Source of the DNA: Isoperla grammatica
Lineage: Eukaryota; Arthropoda; Insecta; Plecoptera; Perlodidae
DNA length: 64,000 bases
Direction: 5' to 3'
Assembly (NCBI GenBank): GCA_945910005.1
Contig: OX246740.1
Coordinates: 1,922,736 to 1,986,735 of the forward strand
Shown here piece after piece: positions 45,271-55,399 of this stretch; the first letter of the stretch is position 1, and each line of letters begins with the position of its first letter. A model generated the notes under the pieces. That model saw nothing but the letters and a program-made list of their open reading frames with translations, was not told where the DNA came from and ran no database searches. A program made the translations under genes and the position numbers.

Positions 45271-45558
45271 TGTAACGGGAAACAAGTACGTGGGGATAAA
45301 CTGGGATGAAAGTATGACTAACAGACATATATAAATACAGAATATCGTTTATTGTTACGAATGCTTAGTTATACACGTGCCACGCTACAACACGTAAACA
45401 AGACTAGCCTCACTCGGCACGTCTTCTACCTAACCTTACCGTCTAAGCTCTAACGAGCGGGCAAGCCGCCCCTGCTTATATAGGTAGGGGGTAGGCCAAC
45501 GGGTAGGCCCCTCCTCCCTCCCACCTAGCCACATAGCAATGCAATGCAAGTCATTGCA
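45271..45558 (-). repeat. 5' LTR of the gag element (right copy)
   Basis: 288 bp, minus orientation, TG...CA ends, TATATAAG and AATAAA motifs; outer flank GTAG. Confidence 0.9.
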
Positions 45559-45634
45559 GTAGATGATTATGCCTTCCTAGGATGGTTTCTAAAATGTCAC
45601 AAACGTGTCTACGATTATAACATTGTGAACTTAC

Positions 45635-45910
45635 AGAAAGTGAATGCCCTTGATTTGCTTTTATGAATATTTTTCCATCAGAGTTTTCTCGTACAGTAAA
45701 CCGTTGTTTATCATTGGTGTTAACTACATGTAGAATATCTCCCAAGGAATATTTTCCGCAGAACCTCTTGAGTGTAAGAATATCTTGGACGTCAACAAAT
45801 CCTTCATCTGAGATATGGATTCCTTCCTTCACAGCACCGTGCCGTAAAAGCCAGGAGAGTGATTTGCTTAAGTTTATGGTTTCATCAAGTCTTCTTCTAT
45901 GGTTCCTGCC
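45635..45910 (-). CDS. TRPT1: TRPT1 exon with RNA-binding half of tRNA 2'-phosphotransferase
   Basis: 276 nt, 92 codons, phase 0 at both ends (TTCCTCTTTAG|GGC; TTTCT|GTAAGT). Encodes INLSKSLSWLLRHGAVKEG, GFVDVQDIL, VNTNDKQRFTV and FIKANQGHSLS. These match the N-terminal winged-helix half of Tpt1/KptA. The catalytic Arg-His pair (LRHG) and the Arg of KQRF, three of the four tetrad residues, are present. The enzyme transfers the 2'-phosphate left at the splice junction of ligated tRNAs to NAD+. With the exons at 38.4-38.6 and 37.2-37.4 kb, 211 residues are visible; family members are about 230-250, so only a short N-terminal exon upstream is missing and was not located. The inverted-LTR element starts 77 bp into the downstream intron. 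Confidence 0.93.
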
Positions 45911-46200
45911 CTAAAGAGGAATAATACAAAATTGTTTTTTGTAGTCAAGCTCATGTCTACAACGGACAAAAAAGGCTTTGTATGTCAGAACCGTGCCCCT
46001 AAGAACAAGCCACGTTTTATTGACATGTTACGTCCCTTATCACTCTCATGTGACTTTTTATCTGTAGTTTTATGTCAGAATTGTGCCCTTAAGCATAAGC
46101 CACCTAGCTTACATCCTGTATGACTCTCACGTGGCTCTTATCTGCAGTTGTACTTCACAATCGTGCTTAAGTGAACAGAGACCCCTAGGCTAGTCGTTAG
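45911..46200. other. region upstream of TRPT1 exon, nothing recognised
   Basis: Would hold TRPT1 intron. Contains two diverged copies of a roughly 90-bp segment (TATGTCAGAACCGTGCCC / TATGTCAGAATTGTGCCC). No start exon identified. Confidence 0.4.
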
Positions 46201-46856
46201 TCCTTCCCTTAATGATTTCCTGCAAAAATCCCCTAAAAACCTTACCACCCCCTCCCCTCCAATTTTCAAAAACCTATGTATTAGCCCATCCTGTCCAGAG
46301 GCCTCTCCTCCTCCCATTTCCCCTAAAACCTTTCTAATATCAAAATTAGTTATCTGAGAGGCTTGCTACCCCTCCCTCCTTCCCACTGACTTTTAGAATC
46401 TTCACTCTCTTGGAATACCTTCCCATAGTGTGAGTTCAATGCCTCTGCTTTATCCTTGTCACTAGTAAATATCTCCTCCCCATTCCCTCTAAGTGTGGGT
46501 ATTTCACATCCTCCTGTTTGTGTCTTACTACTTTCTATAACCCCCCACACTTCCTCTTCAACCACCTAATTATTTTATTATAATACACTGGGTTGGCCCC
46601 ACCACCCTTGGACACATGTGGCACAAACCTTTCCAACAGGTCCCTATATATCTGAAGAAAACTTTTCCCACATTTCATTAACTCCCTCTTCCTTACGAGC
46701 CCACTCCTCATACATTACCAATAACTCCCTTTGCAAACCCTGAACATCAGCTCTATCATATCTCCAGATTTTTGTATCCCTACTTTCATGATTACTTTCA
46801 TGCTTTTCCTCCCACCCACTCACTACCTAGTTCTCAACTATTGGGACCCTATGGTC

Positions 46857-47677
46857 TAGTGATGACATCGATTCCAAAAATTTTGTACCGGTTCCTCTGC
46901 TCCGGAACCGGTTCCGGAGCGGAGGGAAAATTGGCGGCACCAATACTTTTAATTTTTTCCTTTTTTTTTTTAAAGATACAATTTACAATCAGCAGGTCAA
47001 AAGTACCCTTTAAATTCTTCAAAATTCAAACAATGCGCACGTCCTTGAACATGCGTTGCCTATTGTGCAATCTGTAGATAGATGGGCCGAGTTTAGCTGA
47101 CTGTGAGTGAGAATTGAGAAAAGAAGAAGGTGCTGACAACTTCACGCAGCAGTCGCTTTGAGAAGGGTGGTATGCCACCCGCCGGCAACGAGTTGGCCGC
47201 CCGCTTCGGGTTTCATAGAAGTAAAACCTGTTTGGGAGAAAAGATAGGTACTTTTACCGGCATTTTTGAACGCGAAATTTATTTTCAGTCTCAAACACTC
47301 TGAACAGGGTTGGCGACCACGCTGTGTTTATACTGACTAGCATAGCAACGGTAACGCAAGTAGTTCACCGTTGTAGAGTTGAGAAACAGTAAGAATGATG
47401 GTCCCCTCCACAGCTACCCGACCCCCCTCAACTCCGTGACAACCTGACAAAATGAAATACCCAACAGAAAATCAGTTTGTTTCAGTTGTTCAGTTTGTTG
47501 TTTCATGGAGTTTAGGGGGGTCGGGTAGCAGTGGAGGGGATAAGGAGGGGGCCGTCATTCTTACAGTTTCTCAACTATACAGGTAGATTTTTCGAAAAAA
47601 ATGGAACCGGTGTGAAAAATCGGAACCAGTAAGGAACTGGTTCGGAACCGGTTTCCAGGTACCCGATGTCATCACTA
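46857..47677. mobile_element. hAT-type element inserted in the LINE
   Basis: Ends TAGTGATGACATCG (perfect 14-bp inverted pair) with the perfect 8-bp duplication CTATGGTC (46849-46856, 47678-47685). 821 bp, with GGAACCGGTTCCGG motifs at both ends as in 33936-34457. A further foldback (47374-47579) lies inside. Confidence 0.92.
47374..47579. repeat. foldback repeat inside the hAT-type element
   Basis: Inverted arms GTTGAGAAACAGTAAGAATG and GTTGAGAAACTGTAAGAATG, continuing with GCTACCCGACCCCCCT on both sides. About 75-bp arms around a loop of about 60 bp, possibly a TA-flanked MITE. Confidence 0.8.
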
Positions 47678-47735
47678 CTATGGTCGCTCATCCCCTCTAC
47701 TACCTCCGAGTGAACCCATGCTTTCTCTTGCCTTA

Positions 47736-47906
47736 TGCTGACATTACACGACTCAATACTTTCGTCAAACTTATTGAATTCAAGAACAAAAGAGAATCAA
47801 AACCAGTTTGTTAAAAACTGCAACAATATAGCTTCTACTAATTGATGCGTCTTTGTCCTTGAATTCAATAAGTTTGACGAAAGTATTGAACCGTGTTATG
47901 TGGGCA
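47736..47906. mobile_element. foldback MITE, TTA-flanked
   Basis: Arms TGCTGACATTACACGACTCA and TGCCCACATAACACGGTTCA extend inward through TACTTTCGTCAAACTTATTG. TTA lies on both sides (47733-47735, 47907-47909), compatible with a Harbinger-like MITE. Same family as 38698-38873. Confidence 0.8.
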
Positions 47907-48068
47907 TTACTAATATTACATCAAAAAGATTATTGTTTCCCTGCCCTACCGTTTGCACTAACCCCTCATTAATAATTTTACATGCCCATTCCTGCCTTCT
48001 GCCTCCTAGATCCTCCCTCCCCCCCTTCCAGTGAACTCCAGGCAAGTTTAGGTCCCCAACTATGGGTA

Positions 48069-48551
48069 CAGTCCGAAACCTGCTGAGAATGCTTTGAAGG
48101 TAGCGTTAAGAAAGCACTCTCGAGCATATCGAGCACGACCTAGTTTCGGACCACATCCAGCACGAAATGCGCGCGAAATTGATAGCTTTTAGGTTAGGGT
48201 CGGATTCATATTTTGTATGCGAATGGTTATAAGATAATAAATTACACTGATCATTGTTAATCCTGGTTGCCTGTTCTTGTGGCACTCTCACAACAATATT
48301 TTCCCCGGTAGTTGGATCAAACAGAGTTATAACTTCAGTGTTGTCTTCGGCTACCTCTTCAAATGACGCCATTCTGTTTCAAAACGCCGCCCTTTAAATC
48401 CAAATGCTGAAGATGCTCGCACGAAAACCTGGGGCATCTGAGCGTGCTTGAAACGCTCAAGATTTGAGTTTCGGACCGCTAGGCATATCATTTTCAACAG
48501 GTAACGACCAGCCCAAGTATGCTAAAAGTGTTTTTAACGGGTTTCGGACCG
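48069..48551. mobile_element. TA-flanked MITE with a captured-looking ORF
   Basis: Ends CAGTCCGAAACC and (inverted) CGGTCCGAAACC, TA outside both, and a second inner pair of AGTTTCGGACC motifs at about 48142 and 48468. The minus-strand frame from ATG at 48372 reads MASFEEVAEDNTEVITLFD, TTGENIVVRVPQEQ, then runs into the terminal region. It could be a transposase N-terminus or a captured host exon; unrecognised. Confidence 0.6.
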
Positions 48552-48630
48552 TACACTATCACTAACCCTTTTCCTCTATCCCCCATCACTAGCCTATCTC
48601 CTCTAGCCTATATAACACTTGCCCTATAGG

Positions 48631-49510
48631 GTACGCACATATGACGTAACAGCCGAACTACAACAATGGAAAAAATGAATTGAACTGGTGGACAAACAAC
48701 ATGCCGTCAAAGTAGGGCATAATATCTTTGCAAATAATGAGGAGAAACAATTAGTTGTAACGATAGTAACTGCTCGCCAGTTAAAATTTATGTTAAGTAA
48801 TGGACAGCAACTATCTGAAAGTGTGTAAACGTTCTGAACGTTTGTTTTTTCCAACTTCAGAACTTCATTTTTTTTTTTTTGACAGCTTGCTTGTCCATTC
48901 TTTCAATTCATTTGTTTCATTGTTGTTTTTCGGTGTTGTGCGTACCCTATTAGGAAAGTAGGTATTGGAGGAAGGGAGGAAGAAGAGAAAGATGCGAAAG
49001 GAGGGATGAAGGAAGAAGTGAGTCTCTTGCCACCGGCGTACGGCCAACAGCGAGGAGGATAATAACAACATAACAACAACTGGGAGCTGAGCCAGTGTAT
49101 GCTAGTTCGCCTACTACATAATATGGAAAGAATGCATGTCACAATTAGGTTCTCCCGGCATAGCAAAGGTCCTGGCCTAGGGCCTAGGCCTAGGCTACCG
49201 CAAACATACCCTGGCATTGGGTTTGAACTTCAAACCCAAACCCAATGGTTTCGCCAGGCCTAGGCCCTAGGCCAATAGGCTGCCAGGGCCAGACGTCACA
49301 ACATTATTAGAGCAAACGCCACAGCGATTTATGGCACGTCTATTACTTGACTGTTATTTTCAACAAAAGCACGGAAGTCAAATAAAGCCTAGGTAGGCCT
49401 AGGCATACTACATTACAGACACAAATGATAGGCCCCTACCTAGATCCAATCCAAAGAGATTTGATGCTATGGATGGACGATCAAAACAAACCTGCGAATC
49501 CTGCGCCATG
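48631..49510. other. intergenic, GGCCTA-rich, no certain gene
   Basis: AGGCCTAGGC strings at 49170-49280 and 49389-49402. A candidate minus-strand start ATG (about 49510) lies in the target duplication of the foldback element and opens MAQDSQVCFDRPSIASN with a possible donor CTAG|GTAGGG. It does not match the splice phase of TRPT1 and is not called as a gene. Confidence 0.35.
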
Positions 49511-49969
49511 ACCTGTGTGAAGACAGAGACGATATCTCGAAATCGAACATGGCCGCTGTCCGTGTGGTCAGGGGTGGCCAAGATACGCATATCAATCACA
49601 CATCCGCTAGCGTAGTGGCCTACACGCGCGCTAAAACGTGAAAGATTTTGACTGTTTTTGAAAAGAAAAAGTATGAAGAATACAAAATATCACAATATAT
49701 GTACATATTACCAATTTTAAACACTCATGTTGTCCACAAGTACCTGCAAGTAATATAATACAAGTACAGTAATATAAATGTAATGTTAAATGTTAAATTT
49801 CTATGTTTGTTCTTGTCACTTTTAAGTGCATATTCACTCTCTCTCTCTCAAGAGGAGTACACCCTTACATTGTAATGGTCAGTGAACTATGAAATAAATA
49901 TGAAATATGAAATACCTGCAATTACTCAATCATATAAGTTTAGGGCGCTACTTTTAAGTATCTATTTGT

Positions 49970-51130
49970 AAGAGAACCCGGGTAGGTTCATTAAATGTGA
50001 GACTTTGTAATTAATCTCAATTACATCTACTTTATACATATATGCACAAGCCTGCGTGAGATATGGTACCACAGATTTCGAGAAATTGACTAAATTTCGA
50101 TGAGCTGTCATTAAAAAATTACGTAATTTCACACATAGTATCTATTTATAAGAGAACCCGAGTATGTTCATCAACTTTGATTCATCTACTTGAAGAGTGT
50201 ATAAATAAATCTGCGTGACGTACCACAGATTTTGAGAAATCTACTAAATTTCGATGAGCTGTCATTGAAAAATTACGTAATTTGACACATAGTATCAATT
50301 TGTAAGAGAACCCGAGTATGTTCATTAAATTTGATTCTTTGTAATTAATCACAATTACATCTTCTTCACGAAAATATAAACAAATATTTGTGACATACCA
50401 CAGATTTTGAGAAATTTACTAAATTTCGATGATCTGTCAGTCAAAAATTACGTAATCTGACACATAGTATCTATTTGTGAGAGAACCTGAGTATGTTGAT
50501 TCCCTGTACTTTCAATAGACGTCACGTGGCGGCCATTATGAGGTACACATTGCTTGTTTACATTTGTTCTGTCAATAGAACACACATAGGTTATCCAGGA
50601 AATATCACAGTTTCAAGCCGTATAGATTGATGTGTGCAGGTAAAAGTTCAAGAAAATGATAACACATGAAAATAATTGTCTTCAAACAGAGTTTACGCGT
50701 TCTTATTTTGTTTTCAGTCATAATACGGAACCTTTGTTTGAAAACAGTTAATGTGTCAGTCAAAGGACATCTACAATATTGCAACAATGCAGTGTCGGAA
50801 GAACGTAAACAAAAGTTTACAGAGTACCTCAGTATGGCTACCGTGCGATACCGGAAATGACGTTATTGCAAGCTCCCTTCTGCATGACATACCACAGATT
50901 TTGAGAAAGTTAGTACATTTTGATGAGCTGTTATTGAACAATTACGTAATTTGACACATAGTATATCTATTTATAAGAGAACCCGAGTATGTTCATTGAA
51001 AGTGATTCTTTGTAATTAATCTCAATTACATTTACTTTATGCGTATATACACAAACCCGCATGATTAACCACAGATTTTGAGTAATTGATCCGGGTTCGT
51101 ATCTTCGTGCGGATAATATTACCCCTTTTA
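49970..51130 (+). repeat. left array of about 170-bp repeats
   Basis: Diverged copies containing AAATTTCGATGAGCTGTCAT, AATTACGTAATTT.ACACATAG and AAGAGAACCCGAGTATGTTC, interrupted at about 50520-50870 by unrelated sequence. Confidence 0.9.
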
Positions 51131-51316
51131 CCGAATAACAAAATAAAGAAAACCCTGATATGTTTCGCCATACCAATAGTAAATAGTAAATCTGCAATAT
51201 ATTATCTATCCAAATGTGGTTTCCAATCTGCGTGACACCCTGCAGTTTTTGAGTATTTGAGTCGGGTTCTTATCTCCTTGTCGTAAATAAGTGACATCAT
51301 TTTTAACTAAACCCTG

Positions 51317-51787
51317 GGCTGCGTACCAACTTTGACTGCGTTCACTGTGGCTGTGACTGGTGGTGGGGGTAGCCCAGTCAACGCAGTGAACGCTGCAGCT
51401 GGTACGGGATGCAGTCACAGTCACAGCGAAAGCAGACAACAGCAGAAATTGTCATTCATAAAAGCAACATTAGCCATCTGTTAATTAACCTTACAACATT
51501 ACATTAATAATTTAACGCTTATGAGACTTCTAAGATGAGATTATATGGTGTTGTGATGTCACTTACTATTTAATTGTCTATAAATTCATAATTCGCGGTA
51601 AAATTATTAGCCACGCCCCCCTTGACTGCGATAGCTAGATCTTCTCGGCCCAGTCATCGCAGTGACTGGAGGGGTAACTGCGAGGTGAACTGGTACGCAA
51701 AAAGCAGTGACTGCAGCTTGACTGCGAGTCAAGCTGGTACGGATCCCAGTCACTGCAGTCACTCCCAGTCATAGTTGGTACGCAGCC
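51317..51787. mobile_element. Harbinger-like MITE with a paralogous empty site
   Basis: Perfect terminal inverted repeats GGCTGCGTACCAAC, flanked by CTG (51314-51316, 51788-51790). The neighbouring repeat unit at about 51150-51165 reads AAAACCCTGATATGTTTCGCC without the insert, which fixes the borders and the 3-bp duplication. 471 bp, interior rich in GTGACTGCAGT motifs. Confidence 0.88.
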
Positions 51788-52589
51788 CTGAGATGTTTTG
51801 CCAAACCAATACTAGTTTATTATAAATATCCAAATATGTTTTACAAACTACGGGACAGCCCGCAGTTTCTATGTAACTGAGCATGAGTTTAAACGTGTAT
51901 GCGCCTGTCAGCGCGGTCGCAACTTCAACAAGGGCAAGTGGCAAGGGAGATAGCTTGGCCCTTGAGGATTTACCTGCCCCCGTCTTGCATTGGGGAAGGT
52001 GAATCACAACAAATTGAATTAAAATTAGTCTGCCCATAACAATAGAATATTTTCTTCAGATTCTTGTCAACATGTTTATTTGTAAACTTACAACCTATTA
52101 AGTTAATTGTTCACATTCATAACAGATACCCTAACAGTCTGAAATGGTATTCGCTTATAATGTTTGTTTCATTTTGCGTCTCATGTTCATTCACTTGTAC
52201 ATTCACTTGTTCATTGGAGCCGGTTTGATTTCTGACCCTGGCGGTGGCGTGATTATATAAATGTGTATATTTTATTTCGTGGTTTAAAGGAACATTTCGT
52301 ACCCTTGTGTTGTGTGTAGGTAGTAACCCACGTACTCGTTTATGCATAATAACTAAACTAATCATGATCATACCATTTAGTTCATAATAGGATTGGTGAA
52401 ACCACTTATTTATTTGTTGTTGCTACGAAGCCATCAACCGTGTATACTACAATAGAATCAGGTGGACGTTGAAGAGAAAAGAGGCATCAGATCTTTCAAT
52501 ACCTACCGCTATACAGTAGATGAACGAAATTTGAACAGCGAACGTTCTGCATTAGACGCGTGAATACACGATAATGCCACGATAATGCC

Positions 52590-53145
52590 ACACGATAAGA
52601 TTTGTCATTATATTCGTAAAGTAGATGTAATTGTGATTAATTACAAAGAATCAAATTCAATGTACATACTCGGGTTCTCTTACAAATAGATACTATACTA
52701 TGTGTCAAATTACTTACTTTTTCAATGACAGCTCATCAAAATGTACTAACTTTCTCAAAATTTGTGGGATGTCACGCGAGTTTGTGTATATAACAAAGAA
52801 TCAAATTTAATCAACATACTCGGGTTCTCTTACAAATAGATACTATGTGTCAAATTACGTAACTTTTGACTGACAGCTCATCAAAATTTAGTAAATTTCT
52901 CAAAATCAGTGTTATGTCACGCGAGTTTGTGTATATATTCGTGAAGTAGATGTAATTGTGATTAATTGCAAAGAATCAAATTTAATGAACATACTCGGGT
53001 TCTCTTACAAATAGATAAGATACTATGTGTCAAATTACGTCATTTTTTATGACAGCTCATCGAAATTTAGTCAATTTCTCGAAATCTGTTGTATGTCACG
53101 CAGGCTTGTGCTTATATGCATAAAGTGGATGTATTTGAGATTACT
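52590..53145 (-). repeat. right array of about 170-bp repeats (inverted)
   Basis: Three copies in opposite orientation to the left array (ATACTCGGGTTCTCTTACAA, ATGACAGCTCATC.AAAT). Left and right arrays could pair over several hundred bases. Confidence 0.9.
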
Positions 53146-53768
53146 GAAACGATCTCAACTGTGACAACTCTGTTTTTTTGTCCAAGTGGGAGTAACTGTG
53201 ATTTCTGGCGTAAAATACTCCTGTTGAGGCAGGACAAACGAACAAACCTAATGAAAATCTGTTCTTAGTTACACAAATGAAATATATTTGTGTTTTGCCA
53301 GTTGATCCTGATATAGAATAATAATTTAAAAAAATACATGAGACTTCCCTAGTGTTTTAACTTGTTAATATGTACATATATTGTGATTTGTATTCCTTAT
53401 ACATTGTCAACCTTTTTGTATTGTTTTTTTTTTAATGCTTTTATTAAACTCCAGAGAGTACGACGCCAATGTGGCGTAACATAACCAGCATACCAACATT
53501 ACATCATTAGTTTAGTTTAGAATAAACATTTCCTTTACAGAGTAACATAATTACAAACAGTCGAAACATTTCGGCTATGAACAAGACGAGATTAATGATT
53601 AATGAATTACACCTGTGTTTACACCTGTGCGCGCGTGTAGGCCACTACGCTAGCGAATGTGTGATTGATATGCATATCTTGGCCACCCCTGACCACACGG
53701 ACAGCGGCCATGTTCGACTTCGAGATATCGTCTCTGTCTTTACCTGTCTTCACACAGGTTGCGCCATG

Positions 53769-54494
53769 CTCGAAATTTCGCAGTTCATCTTCCGTTTAGG
53801 GTACAAAACAAGATTACTTCGGAAATGTGGCGTGTGTACCCGCCTTCCTTCATATTTATTTGTTGGTAAATGCTAATTTTGTTATAAAAGCACATGTAAC
53901 TTAAATGAAGGTAAATGAACATTTTTTTTTAACAGGTATAAGCTAGGCCTACCACACTTCTCTATTGATATTTAATTTTAAATCTTCCCATACAAACTTC
54001 TTTTCGAGCTGAGTGCCAAGTGACCAAGCACTAGGGCCTACTTACTTGAGGAACAACACATGACTCCAGAGGACGTCTCTCATCCATAGACTGTTTTTTA
54101 AGTAACTAAGTTTTAGATCCTATATCCTATGCTAAAAACTGATAAGTTACATAGTTGGTTAAGTATTTCAGTGCTGAAATCTGTTCTTAACATAAGAACT
54201 GTCGCGTTAATAAGCCTTGCAGGCAAGCCTAGGCCTAGGCTTAAGAGGCCTAGGCCGAACTCACAACTTTGGCACTGGCCTAGGCCTAGCTGCAAGTTTT
54301 GTGCAGGCCAATGGTGCAGGCCAGCTAGAACTTTGTTTTCATACTTTGTTTTTTTTCTAGCTACGCCTAGGCCAACACATGTAACTAATTTAATTGTGCA
54401 GTCTACGACTTGGCCTAGGCCTAGATTTATTACATCCAATCCTAGGCCTAGACATAGGCCTAGGCCTATGTTCAGGCTAGACCAAGGCCTAGCG
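53769..54494. other. ANGEL 5' flank, GGCCTA-rich
   Basis: 54220-54490 is dense in AGGCCTAGGC strings. The ANGEL frame stays open upstream to an ATG at 54129 across this low-complexity DNA, but the text is repeat-derived and I take it as 5' leader or promoter. No TATA box is obvious. Confidence 0.4.
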
Positions 54495-54918
54495 ATGGCA
54501 GCTAAAATACCTTCTATGAACGAGCCTGTTGATGAGGATTGTTTGGAACTGGAAGAAAACATATCCATTGAAGAAAATTTAAGCGATCAGATGTCTGCTT
54601 CAGACAGTGATATTTCTGAAATCTGTGTGGTATTTGATAACAAAGAAGAGCAATCAAGAGCAGCTATCGAGATTTTAATAGATGATGATGATGATGCCGA
54701 TTACATAACTCATGGTGTACAATCAGTAGGCCTACCAACTAGAATGGACGATTACATAGCACTCGAAGATCATGCATGCACTTCTGCACGCTCTGTTGGT
54801 AGGCATGGCTATACTGGTTCGAATCTGGCACAGTCTCTTGAAGATGATACCGTTAACAGAACCAGTTCAGATTCAACGGCGCATAGGCCTGTAACAAGGT
54901 CTATTACTCAGGAGGAAG
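54495..54918 (+). CDS. ANGEL: ANGEL first coding exon (acidic N-terminus)
   Basis: ATG at 54495 in GCGATGGCA context, 141 codons plus one nucleotide, donor GAGGAAG|GTAAGT. The single leftover G joins the TT of the 57822 exon to give a Val codon, so the phase fits. The protein segment is acidic and probably disordered (LELEENISIEENLSDQMSAS, ILIDDDDDADYI, RPVTRSITQEE). Assignment to ANGEL rests on strand, position and splice phase, not on homology, because ANGEL N-termini are not conserved. Confidence 0.68.
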
Positions 54919-55089
54919 GTAAGTTTAGGCACATGTGTAGTATGGTAGCTAATGGTAGGCAGTCTTGGGGTATGTTGTTGTTGTTGTTGTTGTTGTTCTC
55001 CTCTTCACAGTTGGCTGGGCGCCAGTGGTGAGAGTCTCTCTACTTCCTTCCTTCCTCCTATCCCATCCTTTGCATATTCCCCCCTTCCT

Positions 55090-55210
55090 CCAAGCTGGGG
55101 GAGTGGGTACTGGGTGAGGGTTAATATGATGAGCCTGAATGCGAGCAAGTGCAAGTGGGTAAGGTTTACAAAAAGGAGGCAGGGGAGGAGGGTTGGACCG
55201 ACCAGCTCTT
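55090..55210 (+). mobile_element. LINE RT fragment, plus orientation
   Basis: Reads WVRVNMMSLNASKCKWVRF after a frameshift. It matches the minus-strand fragment at about 56270-56320 (WVRVNMMSLNAGKCKWVRF), so two copies of one LINE lie head-on in the intron. Confidence 0.8.
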
Positions 55211-55399
55211 ATGGCTTCCGGTAATGTATTCGGGGATTTCGTCTCATGTTTGTGCTGTTTGTTGTGTGGACGCCTATCATTTGACTAGATGTTGGGTTTC
55301 CCAGTAATGTGCGCATGGTTGAACGTCTCTTATCGCTTCCGGTAATGTATTCGGGGATTTCGTCTCGTGTTTGTGCTAGCCAGGTAGTGGGGGTGTACA

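Larger units (their letters stand above)
43598..45558 (-). mobile_element. gag-bearing LTR retroelement with inverted LTRs
   Basis: Two 288-bp repeats (43598-43885 and 45271-45558) are more than 98% identical by eye but in inverted orientation, both with TGCAATG at the outer end and TTACA at the inner end. GTAG flanks both outer ends. On the minus strand the right repeat is followed by a full 18-nt tRNA-Pro primer-binding site, so it is a true 5' LTR. A decayed gag follows, and no pol. Each LTR has a CTATATAAG TATA box and an AATAAA. A normal element would have direct LTRs; this one has been rearranged or lost pol by recombination. Confidence 0.85.
46200..48630 (-). mobile_element. decayed LINE interrupted by three DNA transposons
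   Basis: On the minus strand, pieces of one non-LTR retrotransposon appear in order. First comes an endonuclease motif (VGDLNLPGVHWKG, about 48045), then linker text (YEEWAR at about 46690; EIPTLRGNGEE, FTSDKDKAEALNSHYGKVFQ at about 46430-46500), then the RT start (GGGEASGQDGLIHRFLKIGGE, about 46300). It is broken by frameshifts and by inserts at 48069-48551, 47736-47906 and 46857-47677. CR1/L2-like by motif; no intact ORF. Confidence 0.75.
49511..53759. mobile_element. 4.25-kb foldback (Mutator-like?) element with long inverted repeats
   Basis: Starts ACCTGTGTGAAGACAG and ends with its complement, flanked by the perfect 9-bp direct repeat TGCGCCATG (49502-49510 and 53760-53768). The arms stay homologous inward: about 150 bp at both tips, then AATATATGTACATATTA at about 49697 and its complement at about 53375, then oppositely oriented arrays of a roughly 170-bp unit (about 49970-50510 and 50880-51130 on the left, about 52600-53140 on the right). 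A 9-bp duplication and long TIRs with subterminal arrays fit Mutator-like or foldback elements. No transposase was found. A Harbinger-like MITE is inserted at 51317-51787. Confidence 0.88.

Noticed and set aside
43598..45558. Considered as a DNA transposon with 288-bp terminal inverted repeats
   Set aside because: The repeat has TATA and AATAAA signals and TG...CA ends, is followed by an exact tRNA-Pro primer site and a gag with zinc knuckle, all of LTR-retroelement type.
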